NCBI GenBank assembly: GCA_005786815.1
Contig: SYDB01000176.1
Span: forward strand, 1 to 11,200
Reading direction: 5' to 3'
DNA: 11,200 nucleotides
Source of the DNA: Burkholderiales bacterium
Lineage (GTDB): Bacteria; Pseudomonadota; Gammaproteobacteria; Burkholderiales; Burkholderiaceae_C
The notes under the pieces are model-generated. The model did not search any database and was not told where the DNA came from. It worked only from the letters and a program-made list of their open reading frames with translations. A program made the translations under genes and the position numbers. This document shows, piece after piece, positions 1 through 7,161 of this stretch; positions within the stretch are counted from its first letter, which is position 1; every line of letters begins with the position of its first letter.

Positions 1-486
1 ATCTGACAGAAAATAGGAGCGATAAAGCACTTCGCCCTTAGGAATGAGACTGATACTGCGAAATACAGGGCATTGTTCGTTATGCACACAGGCTTTGAGA
101 CGCGTAGCGTTTGTATAAAGATGAATGCTGACGCGTCCTGGCGTCAAACTACGGGAAGTTCCAATGCTAACGACACAGGCATCGCCCTTAACGAAGGGCA
201 ACTCGTTCAATTCTGCGAAATAGTTCATTTCAGCGACTACCAGCTCGCGGAACCAAGGTGCGACAATGCCATCGCAGTCGTAGTAGTCCATTTTGGTGGT
301 GTTGAGTAGTGGCTCGGAGTAGGGCTTTTTCTTGGGCCCTAAGAGCAGCATAGGTTCTTTTCCGCTTTGTGGCGGTCTGGCCAAAATGGCTCGAGAGGCA
401 TTCGGGGGCTCAACCTTAGTTTGCGCTTGAGCTTGACTCCAAAAGGAAATAAACAAGCAAATCAAGATGCAAAACTTATTAAACAT
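1..486 (-). CDS. Secreted hypothetical protein, 3' end cut by window edge
   Basis: I read this frame directly on the minus strand. It is open from the ATG at 486 to the window edge, giving 162 codons with no stop. The first 21 residues form a clear Sec signal peptide: a short basic start (MFNK), a hydrophobic core rich in I, L, C and F, and an Ala-Gln-Ala ending consistent with signal peptidase I cleavage. The mature part starts with a Pro/Lys-rich stretch (about residues 25-60), followed by a more globular region with a MDYYDCDG segment near 66-73 and cysteines near 72, 103, 132 and 139, which suits a periplasmic or exported protein with disulfides. I recognise no family. There is no strong Shine-Dalgarno before the ATG. 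It is divergent from the lipoprotein gene starting at 588, about 100 bp away. Confidence 0.7.
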   Translation of the reverse strand, partial: MFNKFCILICLFISFWSQAQAQTKVEPPNASRAILARPPQSGKEPMLLLGPKKKPYSEPLLNTTKMDYYDCDGIVAPWFRELVVAEMNYFAELNELPFVKGDACVVSIGTSRSLTPGRVSIHLYTNATRLKACVHNEQCPVFRSISLIPKGEVLYRSYFLSD

Positions 487-519
487 GGCATTAGACAGGT
501 CGGTTGGAACAGGGATAAC

Positions 520-547
520 TTTATCAGTAACAGCCTACGGGTTTCAA
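520..547 (-). promoter_or_regulatory. Candidate sigma70 promoter of the secreted-protein gene
   Basis: On the minus strand TTGAAA (542-547) is followed by a 16-nt spacer and GATAAA (520-525). This matches the -35 and -10 consensus at 4 of 6 bases for the -10 and 5 of 6 for the -35. Transcription would start near 513, leaving a leader of roughly 27 nt before the ATG at 486. It is the best candidate I see in the 101-bp divergent gap (487-587). I found no convincing plus-strand promoter for the lipoprotein in the same gap. Weak evidence only, by eye. Confidence 0.3.
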
Positions 548-587
548 GTTGCTCTAGAAAGAGGGCGGTTGGTCGATCCTAGTACTT

Positions 588-1583
588 ATGCGAACTAATT
601 TATCCAAATTTCTTTTATGCTGGGCGCTACTGTTTTTGAGTGGTTGTGGAGGCGGCGGCGGCGGATCTTCTAGTTCTAGCAGTACATATACCGCTTCGCC
701 ATCAGTTTTCATAAATAGCTCGACTATAAGTAATGTCGTATCTCTTGGTTATCTTAGGCAAATGTTTTTTGACGGCACTTACTTGTACGTAGTCAACTCT
801 ACAGATGCCGATCAAACAACTTCAAGTGGTGGAAAGATTTATAAGTTTGATACATCTGGCGCCTATGTCTCATCTATAGGTACATCCATAAAGTGGCCAT
901 TTTCTGTTTCCGTTTTTAACAGCAATGTATTCACAGTCGCAACAGATACGGTTGGCGGTAATTCGGGATTGATTAACTTAACTTCAAGTACAACACCAGT
1001 AGTGACTGCACTTTCAAGTCCGTATGGTGTTGGTATCGATAGTACTAATTCAAGAGTCTTCATCTCTGATGTGGGCAGCGGCACATACGCAGATGGAGTT
1101 GTGATTTATAACATCGGATCCTATACTTCTGTGGTTGCATCAGTAACTGTTGGTTCAAAACCTAGCGGTCTTGCATATGAAAGTTCGCTAGGCTATATGT
1201 TTGTGACTAGGTATAGCGGTGGCACTGCCGGAGTTTGGAAGATATCTACTGCTTCTCCCTATACGGCCTCTGCTTTTGCAACATCTTCATTGTTTAATAA
1301 TCCGATTGGAATAGCAGTCCGATCAACTTATAAAGAAGTCTATGTTGCCAACACAGGAACAACTGCTGGTGACACAGACAGTAGTATTTTAAAAATCACC
1401 TATGACAGCTCAGGTAACGCAACTGCAGTGACTACCTTCCTAAGTGGAACATCTACTAGCAGCATGTTGTGCGGACCAGTGGGATTGGCCATCAACGGTA
1501 ATGTTCTTTATATTTCAAATGGAACATGCACGACCAATGGTGCTTACGCAAAGTCAGTTATCAAAGTTACGTTAGATAGCTAA
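588..1583 (+). CDS. Poly-Gly/Ser lipoprotein with NHL/YVTN-like beta-propeller
   Basis: A 331-residue lipoprotein precursor. The signal peptide ends in a lipobox (Leu-Ser-Gly-Cys, lipidated Cys at residue 20), followed directly by six Gly and six Ser, a flexible tether. The rest is built of repeated units in which a Pro-x-Gly-(hydrophobic)-Ala/Gly turn leads to a strand such as YLYVVN, RVFISD, YMFVTR, EVYVAN or VLYISN (near residues 65, 156, 203, 250, 306). That is the pattern of NHL or YVTN propeller blades, about six in number. Cys295 and Cys314 could form a disulfide closing the last blade. No catalytic motif is visible, so the role is probably binding or surface structure (inference). Codons are AT-richer than in the flanking metabolic genes, rich in AGT, ACA and AAT, which hints at different ancestry or relaxed expression. 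The start is set by the signal peptide; there is no obvious Shine-Dalgarno. Confidence 0.85.
   Translation: MRTNLSKFLLCWALLFLSGCGGGGGGSSSSSSTYTASPSVFINSSTISNVVSLGYLRQMFFDGTYLYVVNSTDADQTTSSGGKIYKFDTSGAYVSSIGTSIKWPFSVSVFNSNVFTVATDTVGGNSGLINLTSSTTPVVTALSSPYGVGIDSTNSRVFISDVGSGTYADGVVIYNIGSYTSVVASVTVGSKPSGLAYESSLGYMFVTRYSGGTAGVWKISTASPYTASAFATSSLFNNPIGIAVRSTYKEVYVANTGTTAGDTDSSILKITYDSSGNATAVTTFLSGTSTSSMLCGPVGLAINGNVLYISNGTCTTNGAYAKSVIKVTLDS
651..662 (+). repeat. GGC x4 triplet tract coding the Gly tether
   Basis: Four perfect GGC copies lie between two GGA codons (648-665), just after the lipidated cysteine codon (645-647). Copy-number change by slippage would stay in frame and alter only the tether length. 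Many proteobacterial lipoproteins carry such a Gly run after the lipobox. Confidence 0.6.
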
Positions 1584-3208
1584 AAGTTCAACCGCAACTG
1601 CCTCTTCATCACCTTCCCGTTCGCGTTCCGAGGCAACGGAGTTTCTAACCAAGTAATCGTCTCCGGCACCTTGTAATCTGCCAAAGCTTGTGTGCAATGC
1701 GCGGTGACGATTTCTTGTGACATAGCCTGATTAGGCGCATAGATAAAAGCATGCACCCGTTCCCCTAAAACAGGGCAAGGCTTACCAACAATGGCCGCTT
1801 CTAGCACGCCTGGTATTCCCATTAAGCAGTTCTCAACTTCAACCGAGTAGATCTTGAAACCACCTCGGTTGAGCATGTCTTTTTTGCGGTCGAATATTTT
1901 GACGAAACCTTCTTCGTCCATACAACCCAAATCACCAGAGTGCCAATAGCCTGCAGTAAAAGACTGGGCTGTGGCAGCTGGGTTATCCCAATATCCAGGC
2001 ACCACCATGGGGCCATTGATCCAAAGTTCTCCTGTTTCACCAAATGGAACTTCTTGCCCCGCATCGTTCATGATGCGCACATCAGCACATGGCAAAACTC
2101 GACCAACACTGTCCAAATGTGCGTCATTCATGCCAGCAGGAATTAATGTGACCGGAGAGGTGGTTTCTGTCGCTCCATAGGCATTGCGCAAATCCAAATT
2201 GGGTAAATATTTGGCTAATTGCTCAATCACAGCAACAGGCATAGGTGCGCCACCATAGCCACCAATGCGCCAGTGCCCTAATGCATCAGCGCTGAAGGTG
2301 GGTTCTAACAAGCACAGGCTGTACATGGCTGGCACCATGAGCGTGTGCGTCATATTTTCTTGCGTGGCGAAATCTAAGAACTGCTTTGCCCTAAATTCAC
2401 GCATGATCAATGTGGCGCCGCCGACATTCACCATGGTGGCGATGTTAGCGATCAATCCTGTGACATGGCTGGCAGGAACGGCCAAGATAGAGGAATCGTT
2501 TTCAGTTAATTGCATACCGTATTGGTAATGCATCACCGAATGAGCGATGTTGGCATGCGTGATCATGGCGCCCTTGGGATTACCTGTGGTGCCAGATGTA
2601 TAAAGAATCACCGCCACATCAAATTCATTTGCCGAATAAGCTGGGACATCAATTTTGAATGGCTGATTCAATAAGCTAGGTAACGCAGCCGTTTGCAAGT
2701 AATTGCGTGACTGCGTATAGACATCGCCATCAATACAAATACGGTGTTCCAAAGATGGAACGTCTGATTGAAAAGGAATACGATCTGCCAAACTTTCATC
2801 AAACGCAACAGCCTTGGCTTTGCATTGATTCATGATGTAAGTCAGTCCTGGGCGTTGCTCGCGAATACCCACTGGCACTGCAATTGCGCCAAGATACTGA
2901 ATGGCAAACAATAAGAAAAAGAACTCAGAGCGATTGCTAACAAATAGAACCACTCTGTCCTGCGGTCTTAGACCTAAGTTATGCAGAACTTGCGCGTAAC
3001 GCTCTACAGAACTCCAAACCTCTTGGTAAGTCCAGCGCTGCGATTCAAATACGAGAGCTTTTCGGCTTCCATGTTTCGACACTGCAGTTTGCAGCAAGGA
3101 CAAAAAGCTTGTGGGGCGTTCTACAAAGCAGCGAGTTAGTCGGTCGTTTCCCCAGCTTTCGACTCTTGTTTTAGGTAATCGCGAATCTTTCCAAAATATT
3201 TGTTGCAT
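1580..3208 (-). CDS. AMP-forming acyl-CoA ligase (ANL superfamily)
   Basis: A 542-residue cytoplasmic adenylate-forming enzyme: acid + ATP + CoA gives acyl-CoA + AMP + PPi. All core motifs are present in order: the P-loop YTSGTTGNPKG (203-213), YGATE (344-348), the ATP-ribose Asp in SGDLG (424-428, D426), the hinge segment DRKKDMLNRGGFKI (440-453) and the adenylation lysine K532 in NANGKVMKR. Length is normal for acyl- or aryl-CoA ligases. It lies last in the kinase/dehydrogenase/GST cluster, 45 nt after the GST gene, so it likely activates the free acid fed into that pathway, as LvaE does in levulinate catabolism (inference). Chain length cannot be read from sequence. The ATG lacks a recognisable Shine-Dalgarno, but no later Met or Val start fits the family N-terminus. 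Its stop codon overlaps that of the convergent lipoprotein gene (shared CTAA at 1580-1583). Confidence 0.9.
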   Translation of the reverse strand: MQQIFWKDSRLPKTRVESWGNDRLTRCFVERPTSFLSLLQTAVSKHGSRKALVFESQRWTYQEVWSSVERYAQVLHNLGLRPQDRVVLFVSNRSEFFFLLFAIQYLGAIAVPVGIREQRPGLTYIMNQCKAKAVAFDESLADRIPFQSDVPSLEHRICIDGDVYTQSRNYLQTAALPSLLNQPFKIDVPAYSANEFDVAVILYTSGTTGNPKGAMITHANIAHSVMHYQYGMQLTENDSSILAVPASHVTGLIANIATMVNVGGATLIMREFRAKQFLDFATQENMTHTLMVPAMYSLCLLEPTFSADALGHWRIGGYGGAPMPVAVIEQLAKYLPNLDLRNAYGATETTSPVTLIPAGMNDAHLDSVGRVLPCADVRIMNDAGQEVPFGETGELWINGPMVVPGYWDNPAATAQSFTAGYWHSGDLGCMDEEGFVKIFDRKKDMLNRGGFKIYSVEVENCLMGIPGVLEAAIVGKPCPVLGERVHAFIYAPNQAMSQEIVTAHCTQALADYKVPETITWLETPLPRNANGKVMKRQLRLNF

Positions 3209-3253
3209 TTGGAATGACTAGTTTTACGTTTAAACCTAGAAATCGAGAAAAAT

Positions 3254-3961
3254 TTATCTAGATTTATATTGCGTTGATCCAAACAACATTTCATTGGCTT
3301 TCGGGTCGTTTTGTATAGGTTTGCGCAAATTTGCCAATACTTCAACACCGCGTTGCACGGCAGGTCTTGCAGCGATCACATCAAACCACTTTTTCAAGTT
3401 TGGGTAATCAGCCCAGTCCATGCCTTGGTTCTGCCAATTGCGCAGCCAGGGGAATATGGCCATATCGGCGATGCTGTATGCATTACCAGCAATAAATTTA
3501 GTCGAGGCTAGTTGTTTGTCCATCACACCATACAAACGTTTGGCTTCGTTGGTATAGCGGTTTACGGCATATTCAATTTTTTCTGGTGCGTACTGTCTGA
3601 AATGGTGGTTTTGACCGAGCATGGGTCCCACACCACCCATTTGGAACATCAGCCATTGCAAAACTTCAAACTTTGCACGGTCTCCCTTGGGTAAGAACTT
3701 GCCAGTTTTAGATGCCAAGTACAAAAGAATAGCGCCCGACTCAAACAAACTAATGGGCTCTCCATTTGGCCCATTTGGGTCAACCATCGCTGGTATTTTG
3801 TTATTTGGGCTTATTTTTAAAAACCCAGCCTCAAATTGGTCGCCATTACTAATATTGATGGGGTGCGCTAACCAATCCTTACCAAGGCGGTAGCCACATT
3901 CTTCCAACATGATGTGCACTTTATGCCCGTTGGGCGTGGCCCAAGAATAGACGTCAATCAT
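3254..3961 (-). CDS. yfcG: Nu-class glutathione S-transferase (YfcG/YghU-like)
   Basis: A 235-residue cytoplasmic GST. The N-terminal thioredoxin-like domain opens with the Nu-class active-site TPNGHK (T9, N11), as in E. coli YfcG, then NNKIP with the cis-proline P57 and the glutathione-binding FESGAI (73-78). The all-helical domain carries the family segment GPMLGQNHHF (112-121) and the N-capping box SIADMA (163-168). Known members are glutathione-disulfide-dependent disulfide-bond reductases that bind two thiols rather than classical conjugating transferases; assignment of that activity here is by family. The gene starts 2 nt after the acyl-CoA dehydrogenase stop, so it is almost certainly co-translated with it. 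Being locked between dehydrogenase and CoA ligase suggests a role tied to that pathway, perhaps protecting thiols from electrophilic enoyl or hydroxyalkenal intermediates (inference). Confidence 0.9.
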   Translation of the reverse strand: MIDVYSWATPNGHKVHIMLEECGYRLGKDWLAHPINISNGDQFEAGFLKISPNNKIPAMVDPNGPNGEPISLFESGAILLYLASKTGKFLPKGDRAKFEVLQWLMFQMGGVGPMLGQNHHFRQYAPEKIEYAVNRYTNEAKRLYGVMDKQLASTKFIAGNAYSIADMAIFPWLRNWQNQGMDWADYPNLKKWFDVIAARPAVQRGVEVLANLRKPIQNDPKANEMLFGSTQYKSR

Positions 3962-3963
3962 GA

Positions 3964-5226
3964 TTAAGTTCCTCTCGTAATTGGCATTTCAACATCATGC
4001 GGCATCGTTGCAATGTGGCGCGCTAATTCGAGCTTAGCAATCGAGTTACGGTGCACTTCATCCGGACCATCCGCCAAACGCAATGTGCGTTGGTGGGCAT
4101 AGGCGTAGGCGAGGGGGAAGTCATCGCTGACACCACCACCACCATGGGCCTGAATCGCCCAGTCAATGATTTGCGTTGCCATATTAGGTGCAATCACTTT
4201 GATCATCGCAATTTCTGATTTAGCAACTTTGTTACCGACGGTGTCCATCATGTAAGCCGCTTTGAGTGTCAGTAAGCGCGCTTGTTCAATCATGATACGT
4301 GCATCGGCAATACGCTCGTGCCACACACCTTGGCTGGAGACTGGCTTACCAAATGCAACGCGGGTATTGAGACGTTTGCACATGAGTTCCAAAGCGCGCT
4401 CAGCAATACCGATGGTTCGCATGCAATGGTGAATGCGTCCTGGGCCTAAGCGGCCTTGTGCGATTTCGAATCCACGGCCTTCGCCCAGCATTAAGTTACC
4501 CACAGGAACGCGAACGTTTTTCAATTCAACTTCCATGTGACCGTGGGGTGCATCGTCATACCCAAACACAGTGAGTGGGCGCAAAATTTTGATGCCAGGT
4601 GTATTGGCAGGTACGACGATCATGCTTTGTTGTGAATGGCGAGGTGCTTCAGGGTCTGTTTTACCCATCACAATGTAGACGGCGCAACGTGGGTCACCCG
4701 CGCCAGAACTCCACCACTTCAAACCATTGATGACGTATTCATTTCCTTCGCGTTTAATGCTGCACTGGATATTGGTAGCGTCAGAAGACGCGACAGCAGG
4801 CTCCGTCATCAAGAACGCGGAGCGTATTTCGCCGCGCAACAATGGCTCTAGCCACTGGTCTTTGATCTCTTCACTGGCATAACGCTCTAGTGTTTCCATA
4901 TTGCCTGTGTCAGGTGCTGAACAATTAAATATCTCAGCCGCAAACGGCACGCGTCCCATGATTTCGCACAAAGGTGCGTATTCCAAATTGGTCAAGCCTT
5001 GGGGTGCGCGCTTGCTGTGGGGTAAAAATAAATTCCATAAACCAGCTTTATTGGCTTTGGGTTTGAGTTCTTCCACAATTTTTGTGGGGATCCATGCATT
5101 GCCTTTGGCGCGGTTTTCTGCGATTTCAGCAAAAAATCTTTTTTCGTTGGGATAAATATGCGCGTCCATGAAGGCGAGCAAGCGTGCTTGCATATCCTTG
5201 ACTTTATCGGTGTAGTCGAAATTCAT
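3964..5226 (-). CDS. ACAD10/11-type acyl-CoA dehydrogenase (LvaC-like)
   Basis: A 420-residue FAD enzyme of the acyl-CoA dehydrogenase superfamily. The flavin and substrate motifs are present: FLMTEP (138-143), SSDATNI (147-153), [10 protein letters not shown] (167-176), [13 protein letters not shown] (261-273), [11 protein letters not shown] (359-369). The C-terminal ADGPDEVHR (385-393) marks the ACAD10/ACAD11 branch. In medium-chain dehydrogenases the catalytic base is the Glu of an EGT motif; here the aligned residue appears to be Asp386 (by-eye alignment). Bacterial and mammalian relatives working beside an APH-fold kinase act on 4-phospho-acyl-CoA and remove the phosphate (LvaC, ACAD11). 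The kinase gene lies 27 nt upstream, so that role is likely here, though ordinary dehydrogenation of an unusual acyl-CoA remains possible. Start chosen by a strong Shine-Dalgarno. Confidence 0.92.
   Translation of the reverse strand: MNFDYTDKVKDMQARLLAFMDAHIYPNEKRFFAEIAENRAKGNAWIPTKIVEELKPKANKAGLWNLFLPHSKRAPQGLTNLEYAPLCEIMGRVPFAAEIFNCSAPDTGNMETLERYASEEIKDQWLEPLLRGEIRSAFLMTEPAVASSDATNIQCSIKREGNEYVINGLKWWSSGAGDPRCAVYIVMGKTDPEAPRHSQQSMIVVPANTPGIKILRPLTVFGYDDAPHGHMEVELKNVRVPVGNLMLGEGRGFEIAQGRLGPGRIHHCMRTIGIAERALELMCKRLNTRVAFGKPVSSQGVWHERIADARIMIEQARLLTLKAAYMMDTVGNKVAKSEIAMIKVIAPNMATQIIDWAIQAHGGGGVSDDFPLAYAYAHQRTLRLADGPDEVHRNSIAKLELARHIATMPHDVEMPITRGT
3970..3975 (-). promoter_or_regulatory. Shine-Dalgarno of the GST gene
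   Basis: AGAGGA on the minus strand lies 8 nt before the ATG at 3961 and inside the last codons of the acyl-CoA dehydrogenase. It fixes the GST start and supports translational coupling across the 2-nt gap. Confidence 0.65.
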
Positions 5227-5232
5227 GAAGAG

Positions 5233-5237
5233 CTCCT
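5233..5237 (-). promoter_or_regulatory. Shine-Dalgarno of the acyl-CoA dehydrogenase gene
   Basis: AGGAG on the minus strand lies 6 nt before the ATG at 5226, in the 27-nt gap after the kinase stop. It is the strongest ribosome binding site in the cluster and fixes the start. Confidence 0.75.
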
Positions 5238-5253
5238 AGAGTGATGTGTGTAT

Positions 5254-6339
5254 TTAAGCGAGTTGTGCAAATTTCCAGGCCAATTCAGCCATGGGTCGGG
5301 CGCCAGCACCAGAGGTTTTAGCTTGTTCGCTAGACGCGGTTCCTGCTTCCACACGTTTGGCAATGCCTTGCAAAATGGCAGCAATGCGAAACATGTTGTA
5401 AGCCAGATAAAAATTCCAATCGGTTTTTAAATCGCTGGGCGTTGCCAAGCCTGTGCGGTCACAGTACTTGTGAATATATTCAGATTCAGTGGGGATGCCA
5501 ATAGCAGCAACATCAACACCACCAATGCCTCTAAAAGTACCTGGTGGTATGTGCCACGCCATACAGTGGTAACTGAAGTCGGCCAATGGGTGACCAACGG
5601 TGGAGAGTTCCCAGTCCAACACGGCCATGACTTTGTTGTCGGTGGGATGGAATATCAGATTGTCTAAACGATAGTCCCCATGCACGATGCTGACTTTAGA
5701 AGCATCCAATGCACTTGCAGGCATATTCGCTGGCAGCCATTGCATCAGGTTGTTCATTTCTGCAATGGATTGGGTTTCAGACGCAACATATTGCTTACTC
5801 CAGCGACCAATTTGACGCTCAAAGTAATTGCCAGGTTTGCCGTAATCCGCCAAGCCGCATTCTTTGTAGGCGACCTTGTGCAGCGCTGAAATGACTCGGT
5901 TCATTTCGTCGTAAATACCAGCACGTTGCGCATTGCTCAATTCGGGCAAAGTCTGGTCCCACAACACGCGGCCTTGGACAAACTGCATGACATAGAACGC
6001 ACGACCAATGACAGACTCGTCTTCACACAACACATGCATTTTGGCGACGGGCACATCGGTGTTTTGTAGACCTTGCATGACTTTGAATTCACGCTCGACT
6101 GCATGCGCTGAAGGCAGTAGTTTGGCAACAGGGCCAGGCTTGGCACGCATCACATAACTTTGCGACGGTGTAACGAGTTTGTAGGTGGGATTGGATTGCC
6201 CGCCTTTGAACATTTCTAAGGTCAACGGGCCTTTGAAACCAGGCAAATGTTGGCTCAGCCAAGCTTGGAAAGCTGATTCATCAAACTGGTGCGCGCCACT
6301 AACTGCCTTAGTGCCTTCGAAGTTCTCGTAGCGACTCAT
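5254..6339 (-). CDS. APH-fold kinase, ACAD10/11 N-terminal type (LvaA-like)
   Basis: A 361-residue aminoglycoside-phosphotransferase-fold kinase. Visible motifs: the glycine-rich nucleotide loop FKGGQSNPTY (44-53), the ATP-binding lysine in VMRAKP (K67), the hinge GRAFYVMQF (112-120), the catalytic loop HGDYRLDN (220-227, base D222) and the Mg-binding Asp in DWE (D242). The GGQSNPTY and DWELSTVGHPLAD forms are those of the ACAD10/ACAD11 kinase domain and of LvaA, which phosphorylates 4-hydroxyacyl-CoA, and not those of antibiotic kinases. It sits directly upstream of the matching dehydrogenase, 27 nt apart. A longer reading back to 6468 exists, but its first 43 residues lie inside the regulator gene in another frame. 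The ATG at 6339 has a good Shine-Dalgarno and leaves a 13-nt gap, so it is preferred. Confidence 0.9.
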   Translation of the reverse strand: MSRYENFEGTKAVSGAHQFDESAFQAWLSQHLPGFKGPLTLEMFKGGQSNPTYKLVTPSQSYVMRAKPGPVAKLLPSAHAVEREFKVMQGLQNTDVPVAKMHVLCEDESVIGRAFYVMQFVQGRVLWDQTLPELSNAQRAGIYDEMNRVISALHKVAYKECGLADYGKPGNYFERQIGRWSKQYVASETQSIAEMNNLMQWLPANMPASALDASKVSIVHGDYRLDNLIFHPTDNKVMAVLDWELSTVGHPLADFSYHCMAWHIPPGTFRGIGGVDVAAIGIPTESEYIHKYCDRTGLATPSDLKTDWNFYLAYNMFRIAAILQGIAKRVEAGTASSEQAKTSGAGARPMAELAWKFAQLA

Positions 6340-6347
6340 TGAGTGAG

Positions 6348-6353
6348 CCCTTT
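6348..6353 (-). promoter_or_regulatory. Shine-Dalgarno that decides the kinase start
   Basis: AAAGGG on the minus strand lies 8 nt before the ATG at 6339, at the very end of the upstream regulator gene. It supports the short form of the kinase over a start at 6468. Confidence 0.6.
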
Positions 6354-7072
6354 CAATGGTCGGCCTCGCTGATGCGCAAAAGTGCATCGCGGTTGCGGAT
6401 GACCAAACCACCTGGCTCGATCCGAATCGCGTCTTCGCGCTCCATCGCTTTGAGTTCTTGATTGACACGTTGGCGCGACGCTCCCAACAACTGGGCCAGT
6501 TCTTCTTGCGCTAAATGCAGACCGATACGAATTTCCTCGCCGTTTGAGAGCGAAGGTACTCCGTAACTGCGCACGAGATGCAATAACTGCTTGGCCAAGC
6601 GCGAACGCAGAGGCAGGGTGTTGAGATCTTCCACCAAGCCAAACAATTGGCGAATGCGTCTGGCTTGTAAGCGCAACATGGCTTCGTAAAACTCGACGTG
6701 TTGGCTGAGTATTTTTTGAAAGTCGGCTTTGGCAACGCACAAAATTGTTGTCTCGCCATGCGCGTAGACATCGTGGGTTCGACGATCGCCGTCCAGTATG
6801 GCCACGTCGCCGAACCAGATGCCTGGTTCCACGTAGGTGAAAGTGATTTGCTTGCCCGATAGCGATGTCGAACTCACCCGCACTGCGCCTTTGGCGCACG
6901 CCATCCACTCTTCGGGCGGGTCTCCACGCGCCGCGATTAATTCGCCGTCTTTGCATCGTTTGGCGTAAGCGCATCTAAGAATGTCGTGTCTAAGTGAAGG
7001 TGAAAGGGATGAGAACCAACGGCCGGCGTTGATTGACTCGCGTTCTTCGATAGTAAGAATGGGTTCTTCCAT
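6353..7072 (-). CDS. Crp/Fnr-family transcription regulator
   Basis: A 239-residue regulator. Residues about 20-115 form a cyclic-nucleotide-binding-like beta-roll, with a phosphate-cassette-like stretch GIWFGDVAILDGDRR (84-98) that differs from the true CRP cassette. A dimerisation helix follows (about 118-150), then a winged helix-turn-helix with recognition helix around LAQLLGASRQRVNQELK (192-208). Cysteines are at 34, 40, 59 and 112 and do not form the clustered N-terminal pattern of oxygen-sensing FNR, so the ligand is open. It lies inside the cluster, 89 nt after the crotonase gene and 13 nt before the kinase, so it probably controls its own operon (inference). A TTG start at 7096 is possible, adding 8 residues, but ATG at 7072 gives a family-like N-terminus. 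Neither has a good ribosome site. Confidence 0.9.
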   Translation of the reverse strand: MEEPILTIEERESINAGRWFSSLSPSLRHDILRCAYAKRCKDGELIAARGDPPEEWMACAKGAVRVSSTSLSGKQITFTYVEPGIWFGDVAILDGDRRTHDVYAHGETTILCVAKADFQKILSQHVEFYEAMLRLQARRIRQLFGLVEDLNTLPLRSRLAKQLLHLVRSYGVPSLSNGEEIRIGLHLAQEELAQLLGASRQRVNQELKAMEREDAIRIEPGGLVIRNRDALLRISEADH

Positions 7073-7107
7073 AGCCTGTCTTGTGTGTGACCTCAAATTG
7101 ATTCATT

Positions 7108-7138
7108 GTCGCGAGGGAGACCTCTTACACGAAGCGAC
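7108..7138. repeat. Inverted repeat upstream of the Crp/Fnr gene
   Basis: GTCGC-GAGG (7108-7116), a GAGA loop, CCTC (7121-7124), a 9-nt bulge and GCGAC (7134-7138) can fold into a two-part stem. It lies in the 89-bp gap between crotonase and regulator, the only sizeable gap within the cluster. It has no T-run on the minus strand, so it is not an intrinsic terminator. It could be an operator, a leader structure, or chance; the stems are short. Confidence 0.3.
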
Positions 7139-7161
7139 CCTAGCGTAAAACGGGGGTGGGC

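Noticed and set aside
73-582. Two short plus-strand frames (73-309 and 367-582)
   Set aside because: Both lie antisense to or beside the minus-strand signal-peptide protein, which has a much better coding character.
5254-6339. Aminoglycoside resistance kinase
   Set aside because: The fold is shared, but the GGQSNPTY and DWELSTVGHPLAD motifs and the dehydrogenase partner fit the ACAD10/11 kinase branch, not drug resistance.
6340-6468. 43-residue N-terminal extension of the kinase
   Set aside because: It overlaps the regulator gene, does not resemble kinase N-termini, and the ATG at 6339 has a good Shine-Dalgarno.
6336-6974. Long 212-codon minus-strand frame rich in Arg
   Set aside because: It lies wholly inside the Crp/Fnr gene in another frame, has the Arg/Ser-rich composition typical of shadow frames, and has no motif.
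7070-7110. CRP or FNR binding site near the regulator start (TGTGTGTGACCTC, ATTGATTCATTG)
   Set aside because: Only one half-site resembles consensus in each case; the second half of TGTGA-N6-TCACA or TTGAT-N4-ATCAA is missing.
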